The notes: a model not told the origin generated them from the letters alone. A DNA stretch of 64,000 nt from VFMC01 sp040398525 (GCA_040398525.1 JBBATY010000015.1:1-64000), one strand, 5' to 3'. Shown: positions 34,925 through 44,028, counted from the first letter of the stretch. A program made the numbers and translations.

Positions 34925-36154
34925 GTGCCCAAGAACCCGATCGACCTCGTGCTGGGCGACGGGATCCCCACCGAGGTCCGTCGCCACGTCGGCCTGCTGA
35001 CCCTGGCCCGCCTCGCGGCCAACTCGTGCTTCAGGTTCGCACCGCCGTTCCTCGCCACCATCGCCCGCGGCACCGACGTCACCCTCGAGCAGATCGGCGT
35101 CGCCGTCGCCATCGCCGAGCTGGCCGGGTTGCTGTCGCCACTCACCGCACGCATCGTCGACCGGATGACCCGCCGTCGGGCGATGGTGCTCGGCCTGTTC
35201 GGCGTGGCCATCGGCACCGCGGTGACAGCCACCAGCACCGGACTGGTGCAGTTCGTCATCGGCTTGGTGACGCTCGGCCAGAGCAAGGTGATGTTCGACC
35301 TCGGCCTCGGCTCGTGGGTGACCGACCACGTGCCCGACGAACGCCGCGGCCGGGTGGTGGGCCTCACCGAGACCTCGTGGGCCGGCGGCCTGCTGCTGGG
35401 CGTCAGCACGATGGGCCTGGTCACCGGGGTGTTCGGCTGGCGGGTCGGCTACGCGTTCGGCGCGATCGTCGTGGTGCTGATGGCGGCTGCAGTCGCCCGG
35501 CGGCTCCCGACCGAACCGCACCACACCGAGGTCACCGCCCGCGCTGCGGCCAGCGCCGGCACCTCGACCGACCGCCGACTCGAGGCTCGCGGGTGGTGGG
35601 CCTTCGCCGCCACCGGCTGCCTGATGGCCGCTGTGCAGAGCGTGTTCGTCACCTTCGGCAGCTGGCTCGAGGACTCGTTCGACTTCACCGCCACCATGCT
35701 CTCGGCCGTCGCGTTCGGCATCGGCATCGGCGAACTGGTGGCCTCGGTCGGTTCGGCCCGGCGCACCGACGCATGGGGCAAGGAACGCAGCGTTGCGATG
35801 GGCGCGGCCCTGATGGTGCCCGCGGCGATCGGCGTGGCGCTGTGGCACGAGCAGCTCTGGGTCGGCCTGCCGCTGCTCGTCGTCGCAATCCTCGGCTTCG
35901 AGTTCGCGATCGTCAGCTCGATCCCCATCGGGCTGTCGCTGGTGCCGTCGTCACCAGCGTGGGGCCTCGGCATGATGCTCGCCGCCGGCACCACCGGCCG
36001 CGCGCTCGCCTCGATCCCCGCCACGCGCCTCTACGAGGACCGGGGCATCGCCTGGCCGGCGATCATGACCGCCGTGCTCGCTGCCGGATGTGTGCTCTCC
36101 ATCGGCAACGTCGCCCGCCTGTCGAAGCGGGCGACGGCCGGCGCTCCGAGCTGA
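34925..36154 (+). CDS. MFS transporter
   Basis: A 409-residue, roughly 12-helix transporter of the major facilitator superfamily. The loop between helices 2 and 3 carries ARIVDRMTRRRAMVLG, the family's GxxxDRxGRR-type motif, and a long polar loop near residue 205 separates the halves. Substrate unknown; drug or metabolite efflux is most likely. TAGCGT (34911-34916) ends 8 bases before GTG 34925. Divergent from lysC. Confidence 0.82.
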   Translation: MPKNPIDLVLGDGIPTEVRRHVGLLTLARLAANSCFRFAPPFLATIARGTDVTLEQIGVAVAIAELAGLLSPLTARIVDRMTRRRAMVLGLFGVAIGTAVTATSTGLVQFVIGLVTLGQSKVMFDLGLGSWVTDHVPDERRGRVVGLTETSWAGGLLLGVSTMGLVTGVFGWRVGYAFGAIVVVLMAAAVARRLPTEPHHTEVTARAAASAGTSTDRRLEARGWWAFAATGCLMAAVQSVFVTFGSWLEDSFDFTATMLSAVAFGIGIGELVASVGSARRTDAWGKERSVAMGAALMVPAAIGVALWHEQLWVGLPLLVVAILGFEFAIVSSIPIGLSLVPSSPAWGLGMMLAAGTTGRALASIPATRLYEDRGIAWPAIMTAVLAAGCVLSIGNVARLSKRATAGAPS

Positions 36155-36191
36155 GCGGCGCCGCAGCAGGACAGCTCGCGGCGGTTGCGGC

Positions 36192-36602
36192 TCAGCCCTC
36201 GACGGTGACGTCGATCGTGACAGTCTCGATCGGCTCGACACCGTCCTCCCACGGGCGGCGGTAGACGAGCTCGAGCGTCGTGGTGCCGGCACCCACCGCC
36301 TGGAACTCGAACGTCATCACCCCGCCCGAGCCGACCACCATCGTGTCGGTCGGGCTGGCCTCGTAGACCGCCTCGCCTATCTGCTCGAGCACGGCTGGGT
36401 CGGGCGCGCCGGAGACCTCCCACGTGTACCCGGTGGTCGGGTTGGCCGCCAGCGCCACCTTCAGCTCGCCGTCCACCCGCAGCGTGGCCTCACCGGAGCC
36501 GACCACGGTGATGGTGGCGCTGCCACCATCGCCGATGTCGAGGTCGTCCGAGCACCCCGTCACGAGGGCCACCGCCATCGCCAGTGCAAGCATCTTGCGC
36601 AT
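36192..36602 (-). CDS. Chagasin-like (I42) protease inhibitor lipoprotein
   Basis: A 136-residue lipoprotein: signal with lipobox VTGC (Cys17), then a chagasin fold. The three inhibitory loops are recognisable: NPTTGYTW near residue 55, the GGVMTFEFQAVGAG region near 95, and YRRPWE near 116. Chagasins inhibit papain-type cysteine peptidases; bacterial versions may protect the cell surface. A Shine-Dalgarno (GAGGAG, 5-6 bases) precedes ATG 36602, unlike the leaderless genes around it. Confidence 0.85.
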   Translation of the reverse strand: MRKMLALAMAVALVTGCSDDLDIGDGGSATITVVGSGEATLRVDGELKVALAANPTTGYTWEVSGAPDPAVLEQIGEAVYEASPTDTMVVGSGGVMTFEFQAVGAGTTTLELVYRRPWEDGVEPIETVTIDVTVEG

Positions 36603-36628
36603 CTCATGCTCCTCATCCCGGACCCGGC

Positions 36629-38347
36629 CTAGCCGCGGTACCGATTGGTGATCGGCAGACGCCGATCCTTACCGAAGGCTTTCACGCTCACCCGCACACC
36701 GGGTGGCGACTGACGGCGCTTGTACTCGTTGACATCGACCAGCCGGGCGATGCGACGCACCAGCGCCTCGTCGTGGCCCAGCTCGACGATCTCGGCGGCC
36801 GTGCGGTCCTCCTCGACGTACAGGCGCAGGATCGGGTCGAGCACTTCGTAGGGCGGCAGGCTCTGGTCGTCGCGCTGATCGGGGCGCAGCTCGGCCGATG
36901 GCGGCTTGGTGATGACGCTCTCGTTGATCACCTCGCGTGCGGCCCGCCGGTTGACGTAGCGGCACAGGTCGTACACCCGGGTCTTCAACACGTCCTTGAT
37001 GACCGCGTAGCCACCCACCGAGTCGCCGTAGATCGTGAAGTAGCCGACGGCCATCTCGCTCTTGTTGCCGGTGGTGAGCACCATCCAGTTGAACTTGTTC
37101 GACAGCGCCATCAACGTGGTGCCGCGGATCCGGCTCTGCAGGTTCTCCTCGGTCAGGTCGGCCGGGCGGCCGGCGAACGACTCGGCGGTCATGTCGAGGT
37201 AGGCGGCGAAGGCTGGCTCGATGGCGATGGTGCGGTAGTCGATGCCCAGCTGCTCGGCCAAGTGCGCGGCATCCGACCGCGAGTGATCGCTCGAGTAGCG
37301 GCTCGGCATGCTCACCCCGTGCACATGATCGGCGCCGAGCGCGTCGACGGCCACACAGGCCACGAGCGTCGAGTCGATGCCGCCGGACAGGCCGATCACC
37401 ACATCGGTGAAGCCGTTCTTGCGCACGTAGTCGCCGGTGGCCAGCACGAGCGCCTCGTAGAGCTCGGCATCATCGTCGAGATGGTCGGCGATGCGCGCTG
37501 CGGGGGCGGCGCCCTCGTGGCGGGGCTGCTCGGACACCACGACCACCGGCAGATGGTCGACCGTGGCCCGGCCGCGCGGGTCGATCAGCCGCTTGCGATA
37601 GACCGGCTCGACCACCAGGTCGGTGATCAGCAACTCCTCGACGAACTGTGCCGCGCGGGCCACCAGCTCGCCCTCGGCATCGAACACCATCGACCCGCCG
37701 TCGAACACCAGCTCGTCCTGGCCGCACACCTGGTTGACGTACACCAGCGCGCAGCTCGCGTCGGCGGCCCGGGTGGCCAGCATCCGCTCGCGGCCACGGC
37801 CCTTCAGGGCGTGGAAGGGCGAGCCGTTGATGTTGATGTTCACCTCGGCGCCACCGGCGGCCTGCAGGGCGAGCGGTCCGGTGGGGCTCCACACGTCCTC
37901 GCAGATGCTCATCGCCACCTTCACCCCACCGATCAGGAAGAGCTCGAGCGGGTCGTTGCCATCGCCGGGCGTGAAGTAGCGGGCCTCGTCGAACACGCCG
38001 TAGTTCGGCAGCAGACGCTTGCGGTAGGTGCCCACCACGGCCCCGCCGACGCACATCGCCGCCGCGTTGTACAGGTCGCGGTCGGCGTCGACGAAGCCCA
38101 CCACCGCAGCACAGCGACGGGTGTGCGCAGCGATCGCGTCGAGCGCCCGCCGGTTGTCGGCGACGAAGCCGGGCTTGAGGACCAGGTCCTCCGGCGGGTA
38201 GCCGGTGACGGCCAGCTCGGGGAAGGCGACGATGTCGCACCCCGCCGCCTCGGCCGCGTCGTAGGCGGCGAGGATGCGCGCCACGTTGGCGTCGAGGTCG
38301 CCGACGGTCGGGTTGATCTGGGCGAGGGCGATGCGCAGGCGGGCCAC
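36629..38347 (-). CDS. nadE: NAD(+) synthase, glutamine-hydrolysing
   Basis: A 572-residue two-domain enzyme that amidates nicotinate adenine dinucleotide. The N-terminal nitrilase-like glutaminase has the Glu in FPELAVTGYPPEDL, the Lys in YRKRLLPNYGVFDE and the Cys in AMSICEDVW. The C-terminal synthetase has the P-loop GLSGGIDSTLVA near residue 322 and MPSRYSSDHS beyond. TAGCCT lies 7 bases before GTG 38347. Ammonia is channelled from the first domain to the second. Confidence 0.96.
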   Translation of the reverse strand: MARLRIALAQINPTVGDLDANVARILAAYDAAEAAGCDIVAFPELAVTGYPPEDLVLKPGFVADNRRALDAIAAHTRRCAAVVGFVDADRDLYNAAAMCVGGAVVGTYRKRLLPNYGVFDEARYFTPGDGNDPLELFLIGGVKVAMSICEDVWSPTGPLALQAAGGAEVNININGSPFHALKGRGRERMLATRAADASCALVYVNQVCGQDELVFDGGSMVFDAEGELVARAAQFVEELLITDLVVEPVYRKRLIDPRGRATVDHLPVVVVSEQPRHEGAAPAARIADHLDDDAELYEALVLATGDYVRKNGFTDVVIGLSGGIDSTLVACVAVDALGADHVHGVSMPSRYSSDHSRSDAAHLAEQLGIDYRTIAIEPAFAAYLDMTAESFAGRPADLTEENLQSRIRGTTLMALSNKFNWMVLTTGNKSEMAVGYFTIYGDSVGGYAVIKDVLKTRVYDLCRYVNRRAAREVINESVITKPPSAELRPDQRDDQSLPPYEVLDPILRLYVEEDRTAAEIVELGHDEALVRRIARLVDVNEYKRRQSPPGVRVSVKAFGKDRRLPITNRYRG

Positions 38348-38401
38348 GGCGAGGAGGCTACTTCCCTGGTCGCCGAGCTCGGCCGGTCCGGGTGGGCCTG
38401 G

Positions 38402-39343
38402 TCAGCAGGTCCGGTCGCCGGGCAGCACCACCGCAGCAGCGACGAAGTACACCACGTCGCCCTCGCGGAAGTAGGTGTTCTGCTTGGCGTCGGTGAGCAC
38501 GGTGCCGGCCTGCTCGGCGGTGAGGGTGACGCAGTCCGTGGCATCGGCCAGGCTCACTCCGGTGCTCGCCGGCCAGTCGACCACCGTCGGTGCCGGCTCG
38601 TAGCTCTCGAGCTCGCCGGGCTGGGTGGCCCGGGCACGCACCCGGTACGCCGCCGGCGCATACATCTCCTCGGCACCGAGCTGGTCGGCACCCACCGTGC
38701 CGGCCAGGTCGTCGAGCAGCTTGGTGTAGTCGAGCAGCGTCTGGCGGGCCGGGGTGACCTCGGCCTGCATGTCGGGTGCCGCATAGCCGAGCGCGTAGGC
38801 CGAGTGCAGCACCGAGGTGCCCTTCGCGAACAGCTCGACATCGGTGTTCGGTGCGTCGGCGATCATCGGGTTCTCGAGGACGTAGTTCGGTGCGGGCGGC
38901 GTCAGCAGGCCGCGCGCATCGGCTTCGGCCAGCAGCTTCTGAATGCCGGCCTCGGTGATGGTGCTCACCGTGATCGGCCCGATCAGCGGGCCGGGGTACT
39001 CCATCGTCATCACACCCGGCCGGTACAGCGTGCCGTCGCCGGCGATGAGCATGGTGGGCACCCGGGCGAAGTCGTAACCCTCCATCACGAAGCCGCCGCT
39101 GAAGCCGTACCGCAGCACGGCTTCGGTCGGATCGGTCGGGTGGGCGATGCCGCCGCTCGGCGTGGTGTCGGGTGCAGTGGTGTCGGGCACGGAGTCTCCG
39201 GAGGTGTCGGCAGGTTCGGCAGTGTCGTCACCACACGCCGCGAGCACACCGCCGGCGAAGGGCACGACAGCGAGCGTGGCGAGCAGCCGACGACGGCTGA
39301 TGAGTCGGGCGGGCAGCATGGGGGCATCGGGCGAGGTGGTCAT
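38402..39343 (-). CDS. Secreted lipoprotein with Tat-like signal
   Basis: A 313-residue protein with a twin-arginine-like leader (ISRRRLLATLAVVPFAGG) ending in lipobox LAAC (about Cys37), then a Thr/Asp-rich linker. The remainder has no family I recognise; it is a soluble extracytoplasmic domain with segments such as YGFSGGFVMEGYDFARVPTM and two late cysteines. TAACGT on the minus strand lies 9 bases before ATG 39343. Divergent from glnII. Confidence 0.75.
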   Translation of the reverse strand: MTTSPDAPMLPARLISRRRLLATLAVVPFAGGVLAACGDDTAEPADTSGDSVPDTTAPDTTPSGGIAHPTDPTEAVLRYGFSGGFVMEGYDFARVPTMLIAGDGTLYRPGVMTMEYPGPLIGPITVSTITEAGIQKLLAEADARGLLTPPAPNYVLENPMIADAPNTDVELFAKGTSVLHSAYALGYAAPDMQAEVTPARQTLLDYTKLLDDLAGTVGADQLGAEEMYAPAAYRVRARATQPGELESYEPAPTVVDWPASTGVSLADATDCVTLTAEQAGTVLTDAKQNTYFREGDVVYFVAAAVVLPGDRTC

Positions 39344-39410
39344 GCACGTGAGACGTTACGGGACGACGCCCGGTTCCCGTCGACACCCGAGCACCCACCC
39401 CACCCGGCCA

Positions 39411-39443
39411 CTTCACACAGCGTTCACAATTCGCGAACACGCG
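39411..39443 (+). promoter_or_regulatory. Candidate PhoP/GlnR-type operator before glnII
   Basis: Two 11-base units, CTTCACACAGC (39411-39421) and GTTCACAATTC (39422-39432), repeat TTCAC at 11-base spacing, like actinobacterial PHO boxes. The second unit runs into TTCGCGAA (39430-39437), a perfect palindrome. It lies 60-95 bases before the glnII start, where nitrogen and phosphate regulators act in Streptomyces. No TANNNT hexamer is near the glnII start. Confidence 0.4.
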
Positions 39444-39504
39444 CGTCACGGCCCGCTGCGAGAGTCGCACCGCCCCTGAAACACCTCCCTCAAAGGAAGA
39501 AGTC

Positions 39505-40509
39505 GTGCCCTACCAAGCTGAGTACATCTGGATCGACGGCACCGAGCCCACGCCGTTGCTCCGCTCGAAGACCAAGATCCTCGCCGACGGCAAGGATCTC
39601 CCCATCTGGGGCTTCGACGGGTCGTCCACCAACCAGGCCACCGGCGAGTCGAGCGACTGCATGCTGAAGCCGGTCTTCAGCTGCCCCGACCCCATCCGTG
39701 GCGGCAACAACGTGCTCGTGCTCTGCGAGGTCGACCTGGCCCAGTCCGGCAAGCCGCACCCGACCAACACCCGCATCGCTGCCGAGAAGGCTGCCAAGAA
39801 GTACGCCAAGCACGAGATGATCTTCGGCATCGAGCAGGAGTACACGATGCTCAAGCTCGACGGCACCCCGTACGGCTTCCCCGACGGCGGCTTCCCCGCC
39901 CCGCAGGGCCCGTACTACTGCGGCGTCGGCATCGACCGCGTCGTCGGTCGCGAAGTGGTCGAGCTCCACACCCAGGCGTGCATCGACGCCGGCCTGATGA
40001 TCGAAGGCACCAACGCCGAGGTCATGCCCGGCCAGTGGGAGTTCCAGATCGGCGCCGCCGACGCCCTCACCGTCAGCGACCACCTCTACGTCGCCCGCTG
40101 GCTGTTGCACCGCATCGCCGAGGAGTTCGACATCGTCATCTCCTTCGCCGCCAAGCCGATGAAGGGCGACTGGAACGGCGCCGGTGCGCACACCAACTTC
40201 TCGACCAAGGCAATGCGCGAGGGGTACGGCGCCATCGAGGCGGCGTGCAAGGCGATCGGCAAGAAGGTCGACCTGCACATCGCCGGCTACGGCCACGACA
40301 TCCAGAGCCGCCTGACCGGCGCCCACGAGACCGCCCCGTACAACAAGTTCAGCTACGGCGTGTCGAACCGCGGCGCCAGCATCCGCATCCCGTGGCAGGT
40401 CGCCCGCGACCAGAAGGGCTACGCCGAGGACCGTCGCCCGAACGCCAACTGCGACCCCTACACGGTGACTCGACTGATCCTCGAGACCGTCTGCAGCGCA
40501 GCTTCCTGA
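39505..40509 (+). CDS. glnII: Glutamine synthetase type II
   Basis: A 334-residue eukaryote-like glutamine synthetase (GSII): AEYIWIDGTEPTPLLRSKTK, WGFDGSSTNQATGESSD, GIEQEYTM, QWEFQIG, GAGAHTNFSTKAMR and NRGASIRIP carry the metal, ATP and substrate sites. It makes glutamine from glutamate and ammonia. GTG 39505 has an AAGGAAG Shine-Dalgarno, so its mRNA has a leader. A strong hairpin terminator lies between it and glnA, so the two synthetases are independently transcribed. Confidence 0.95.
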   Translation: MPYQAEYIWIDGTEPTPLLRSKTKILADGKDLPIWGFDGSSTNQATGESSDCMLKPVFSCPDPIRGGNNVLVLCEVDLAQSGKPHPTNTRIAAEKAAKKYAKHEMIFGIEQEYTMLKLDGTPYGFPDGGFPAPQGPYYCGVGIDRVVGREVVELHTQACIDAGLMIEGTNAEVMPGQWEFQIGAADALTVSDHLYVARWLLHRIAEEFDIVISFAAKPMKGDWNGAGAHTNFSTKAMREGYGAIEAACKAIGKKVDLHIAGYGHDIQSRLTGAHETAPYNKFSYGVSNRGASIRIPWQVARDQKGYAEDRRPNANCDPYTVTRLILETVCSAAS

Positions 40510-40561
40510 CGGCACTCCCGATGCCGTTGATGCGGCGAGCAGCACGAACCTGTTCGACCGC

Positions 40562-40604
40562 AACGCGTGTGGGGACCGGGAAACCGGTCCCCACACGCGT
40601 TTTC
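40562..40604 (+). terminator. Rho-independent terminator after glnII
   Basis: A perfect 18-base stem (40562-40579 with 40584-40601) closed by a GAAA tetraloop and followed by TTC. It is the best hairpin in the window and lies between the glnII stop and the glnA start. Confidence 0.85.
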
Positions 40605-40635
40605 ATCGGCGGCTCCCACACAGCAGACTGAGAGG

Positions 40636-41979
40636 ATGGGCGTGAACGAACAGCAACGCGACTATGTGTTGCGCTCCGTCGAGGAGCGTGGCGTACGGCT
40701 GATCCGCCTGTGGTTCACCGATGTGATCGGCAGCCTGAAGAGCTTCGCGATCAGCCCGGCCGAGCTCGAGAACGCACTCGACGACGGGATGACCTTCGAC
40801 GGCTCGGCCATCGACGGCTTCAGCCGCGTGCAGGAGAGCGACGTGCTCGCCATGCCCGACCCGAACACCTTCGAGGTGCTGCCCTGGGGCGAGCCCAAGG
40901 CCGGCGAGGCCCGGGTGTTCTGCGACATCCACAACCTCGACGGCTCACCGTTCGGCGGCGACCCGCGCCAGGTGCTGCGCCGCCAGCTCGACGCCGCCCG
41001 CCAGCACGGGTTCACCTTCTACGTGGCGCCCGACATCGAGTTCTTCTACTTCGCGCCACCCACACCGAACAGCGCTCCGGTGCCGCTCGACGAGGGCGGG
41101 TTCTTCGACCTCACCACCAACGACATCGCCGGTTCGCTGCGCAAGCAGACCATCCGCACCCTCGAGACGATGGGCATCCCGGTCGAGTACTCGTTCCACG
41201 AGGACGCCCCGAGCCAGCACGAGATCGACCTGCGCCACACCGATGCGCTCACGATGGCCGACAGCATCATGACCTTCCGGCTCGTGGTGAAAGAGGTCGC
41301 GGCGTCGAAGGGCGTGCACGCCACGTTCATGCCCAAGCCGCTCGAGGGCGTGCAGGGCAGTGGCATGCACACCCACATGTCGCTGTTCCGGGGCGACGAG
41401 AACGCGTTCTACGACCCCGACGACGCCTACAACATGTCGACCGTCGCCAAGCAGTTCATGGCCGGGCTGTTGCGCCACGCGGCCGAGATCACCGCTGTCA
41501 CCAACCAGACGGTCAACAGCTACAAGCGGCTCGTGCCCGGCTTCGAGGCCCCCGTGCACATCAGCTGGGCGCGCAACAACCGCAGTGGCCTGATCCGAGT
41601 GCCGATCCCCAAGCGCGGCAACCCACTCGCCACGCGCATCGAGTACCGCTCGCCCGATCCGGCCTGTAACCCCTACCTCGCCTTCTCCGTCATCCTCGCT
41701 GCAGGCCTTCGTGGCATCGAGCAGGGCTACGAGCTGCCGGCCGAAGCCGACGCGAACCTGTTCGAGATGAGCGACGCACAACTGGCCGACCTCGGGGTCG
41801 AGCAGCTGCCCCAGTCGCTCAGCGACGCACTGCGGGTGATGGAGGGCTCCGAGCTGGTGCGCGATGCGCTCGGCGAGCACATCTACGCCTGGTTCCTGCG
41901 CAACAAGCGCATCGAGTGGCGCGCCTACAAGACCCACGTCAGCGCGTTCGAGATCGACCGGTACCTGAAGGCGCTCTGA
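40636..41979 (+). CDS. glnA: Glutamine synthetase type I (GSI-alpha-like)
   Basis: A 447-residue type I glutamine synthetase: FDGSAIDGFSRVQESD, PDIEFFYF, GSGMHTHMSLFRG, NSYKRLVPGFEAP and IEYRSPDPACNPYLAF mark the active site. The adenylylation tyrosine segment of GSI-beta is missing: the site reads ANLFEMSDAQ, with Phe for Tyr. With the Arg in GFSRVQESD this fits GSI-alpha, controlled by feedback rather than adenylylation. ATG 40636 follows CAGACT (40624-40629) by 6 bases; GTG 40642 with AGAGG upstream is an alternative. The GlnR-like gene follows after one base. Confidence 0.93.
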   Translation: MGVNEQQRDYVLRSVEERGVRLIRLWFTDVIGSLKSFAISPAELENALDDGMTFDGSAIDGFSRVQESDVLAMPDPNTFEVLPWGEPKAGEARVFCDIHNLDGSPFGGDPRQVLRRQLDAARQHGFTFYVAPDIEFFYFAPPTPNSAPVPLDEGGFFDLTTNDIAGSLRKQTIRTLETMGIPVEYSFHEDAPSQHEIDLRHTDALTMADSIMTFRLVVKEVAASKGVHATFMPKPLEGVQGSGMHTHMSLFRGDENAFYDPDDAYNMSTVAKQFMAGLLRHAAEITAVTNQTVNSYKRLVPGFEAPVHISWARNNRSGLIRVPIPKRGNPLATRIEYRSPDPACNPYLAFSVILAAGLRGIEQGYELPAEADANLFEMSDAQLADLGVEQLPQSLSDALRVMEGSELVRDALGEHIYAWFLRNKRIEWRAYKTHVSAFEIDRYLKAL

Positions 41980-41980
41980 C

Positions 41981-42661
41981 GTGGAGCTGGTGGCCGTCTT
42001 CCCCGATCCGCCACCACCCGATCTCGCGCGCACCCTCGACCTCGCCGGCTACCGCTGGAAGGCCGTCGGCAGCGCCGACGACGCAATCCGTCACGAGCCC
42101 GCTGCCGGCTGGGCCGGGGCCGTGGTGGCCTGCGACACCGACCCCGAGGGCGCATGGGCGGTGTGTCGGGCGCTGCGCAAACGCGACCGGGTGGTCGCGC
42201 CGCTCGTGGTGTTGGTGAACGGCGCGCAGCTCGCCGACCTCGAGCTGCGCAACGACCTGTTCGACGACTTCTGCCTCACGCCGTTCCACCCGATGGAGCT
42301 CGAGGCTCGGCTGAAGCACCTGTTCTGGCGGGCCGGCGAAGGGGTGCGTCCCGAGCTGGTCGAGCACAGCGAGCTGGTGCTCAACCTCGAGACCTACCAG
42401 GCCACGATCGGTGGCCAGCCGCTCGACCTCACCTACATGGAGTACGAGCTGCTCAAGTTCCTCGCCCAGAACCCGGGCAAGGTGTTCACCCGCGAGATGC
42501 TGCTGTCGCGGGTGTGGGGCTACGAGTACTACGGCGGCGCGCGCACCGTCGACGTCCACATCCGCCGCTTGCGCGCCAAGCTCGGCGAGGAGCACGCCAA
42601 CCTCATCCAGACGGTGCGCTCGGTCGGCTACCGCTTCGGCGTCAGCCGCTGGGCGTCCTGA
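41981..42661 (+). CDS. glnR: GlnR-like OmpR-family orphan response regulator
   Basis: A 226-residue regulator. The C-terminal winged helix (LDLTYMEYELLKFLAQNPGKVFTREMLLSRVWGYEYYGGARTVDVHIRRLRAKLG) closely follows actinobacterial GlnR, including the WGYxxxGGxRTVDVH segment. The N-terminal receiver is atypical: it keeps an Asp in VVACDTDPEGAW (Asp52/54) but lacks a clear acidic triad, as in GlnR, which works without a kinase. Starting one base after glnA it completes a nitrogen-assimilation unit and may regulate both synthetase genes. Confidence 0.85.
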   Translation: MELVAVFPDPPPPDLARTLDLAGYRWKAVGSADDAIRHEPAAGWAGAVVACDTDPEGAWAVCRALRKRDRVVAPLVVLVNGAQLADLELRNDLFDDFCLTPFHPMELEARLKHLFWRAGEGVRPELVEHSELVLNLETYQATIGGQPLDLTYMEYELLKFLAQNPGKVFTREMLLSRVWGYEYYGGARTVDVHIRRLRAKLGEEHANLIQTVRSVGYRFGVSRWAS

Positions 42662-42666
42662 CCCCC

Positions 42667-44028
42667 TCAGAGGCGCTGGATGCGCCGGGCGTGGCGGGTG
42701 TGATCGGCAAGCACCTCGGGCAGCGCCGGGTGCACGATGCGCCCCTGGTCGACCACCAGCCGGCCGTGCACGACCGTGCTCCATGCCGCAGTAGGCCCAC
42801 AGCGCAGCCAACCCTCCACCGGGTCGGCCACGGCCCCCGCGAACACCGGGCCGTCGAGCTTCCACACGGCGACGTCGCCCACCGCGCCGGCTGACAGCTC
42901 GCCGAGCTCGCCCTCGCGGCCCAGGCACCCTGCGCCACCCCGGGTCGCTACCTCGAGCGCCATGCGCGCCGTGCCGGCGTGCGCGCCGTCGCGCAGCTTG
43001 GCGAGCAGCATCGCCTGACGCGCCTCGAGCCACAGCGAGGCTGAGTCGGCCGAGGCCGAGCCGTCGACGCCGAGGCCCACCTTCACCCCGGCCGCGCGCA
43101 GGTCGACCACCGGCGAGATGCCCGACGCGAGGATCAGGTTGCTGCTCGGGCAGTGGGCCACACCGATGCCGGCAGCACCGAGACGGCGCACCTCGTCGGG
43201 GTTCGGCATCACGCAGTGCGCCACCCAGGTGCGGTCGCTGCACCATCCGGTGCGCTCGAGGTACTCCATCGGTCGGCACCCGAACCGGGCCAGTGAGAAC
43301 TCGTCGTCCTCGGCGTTCTCGGCGAAGTGGGTGTGCAGCCGCACGTCGAGCCGTTCGGCCAGCTCGGCCGAACGCACCATCAGCTCCTCGGTGACGCTGA
43401 ACGGGCTGCACGGCGCCAGCGCCACCCGCACCATCGCCCCGCGCGACCGGTCGTGGTGGCGGGCGACGGCGGCCTCGCTCTGGGCGAGGATCTCGTCGTC
43501 GTCCTGCACCACGTGGTCGGGCGGCAGCCCGCCGTCCTTCTCGGACAAGCTCATCGAGCCGCGCGTGGGGTGGAAGCGCACACCGAGCTCGCGTGCCGCG
43601 GCGATCTCGGCCGACAGCAGGTCGCCGGCGCCACGTGGGTGGAGGTAGAGGTGGTCGGTCGACGTGGTGCAGCCGCTCAGCGCCAGCTCGGCCAGGCCGA
43701 CGAAAGTCGACGCGTAGACCGACTCCTCGTCGATGGCCGCCCACAGCGGGTACAGGCTCTGCAGCCATCCGAACAGCGGTTTGTCGGTCATCAGCGGATA
43801 GGCCCGCGTCAGGTTCTGGTAGAGGTGGTGGTGGGTGTTGATCAACCCGGGTGTCACCAAGCAGTCGGTGGCGTCGAGCACCTGGGTGGCCGCGGGCTGC
43901 GGGTCGGTCGACGCCCCGACGGCCTCGACGAAGCCGTCGGTGATGGCCACCCAGCCGCCGGGCAGCTCGCGTCGGGCGGTGTCCATGGTGGCAACCAGGC
44001 GGGCGTTGCGGATGAGGAGATCGGCCAC
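42667..44028 (-). CDS. Amidohydrolase, 8-oxoguanine deaminase-like
   Basis: A 453-residue zinc amidohydrolase. Metal ligands lie in LINTHHHLYQNLTRAYP (near residue 67), RLHTHFAEN near 230, VAHCVMPN near 268 and GLGVDGSASAD near 318. The HHHLYQNLTRAYP signature and overall length match 8-oxoguanine deaminase/TRZ-ATZ-type enzymes that salvage or detoxify purines. GTG 44028 has GGAGG 5 bases upstream; TTG 44040 is in frame before it. Convergent with glnR. Confidence 0.85.
   Translation of the reverse strand: MADLLIRNARLVATMDTARRELPGGWVAITDGFVEAVGASTDPQPAATQVLDATDCLVTPGLINTHHHLYQNLTRAYPLMTDKPLFGWLQSLYPLWAAIDEESVYASTFVGLAELALSGCTTSTDHLYLHPRGAGDLLSAEIAAARELGVRFHPTRGSMSLSEKDGGLPPDHVVQDDDEILAQSEAAVARHHDRSRGAMVRVALAPCSPFSVTEELMVRSAELAERLDVRLHTHFAENAEDDEFSLARFGCRPMEYLERTGWCSDRTWVAHCVMPNPDEVRRLGAAGIGVAHCPSSNLILASGISPVVDLRAAGVKVGLGVDGSASADSASLWLEARQAMLLAKLRDGAHAGTARMALEVATRGGAGCLGREGELGELSAGAVGDVAVWKLDGPVFAGAVADPVEGWLRCGPTAAWSTVVHGRLVVDQGRIVHPALPEVLADHTRHARRIQRL

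Noticed and set aside
33202..36264. A 1020-codon plus-strand frame opposite the methyltransferase and lysC
   Set aside because: Composition artefact; lysC and the MFS gene explain the region.
36584..39667. A 1027-codon open frame on the plus strand opposite nadE and the Tat lipoprotein
   Set aside because: It is a shadow of the antisense genes, which have clear catalytic motifs; the frame has no family features.
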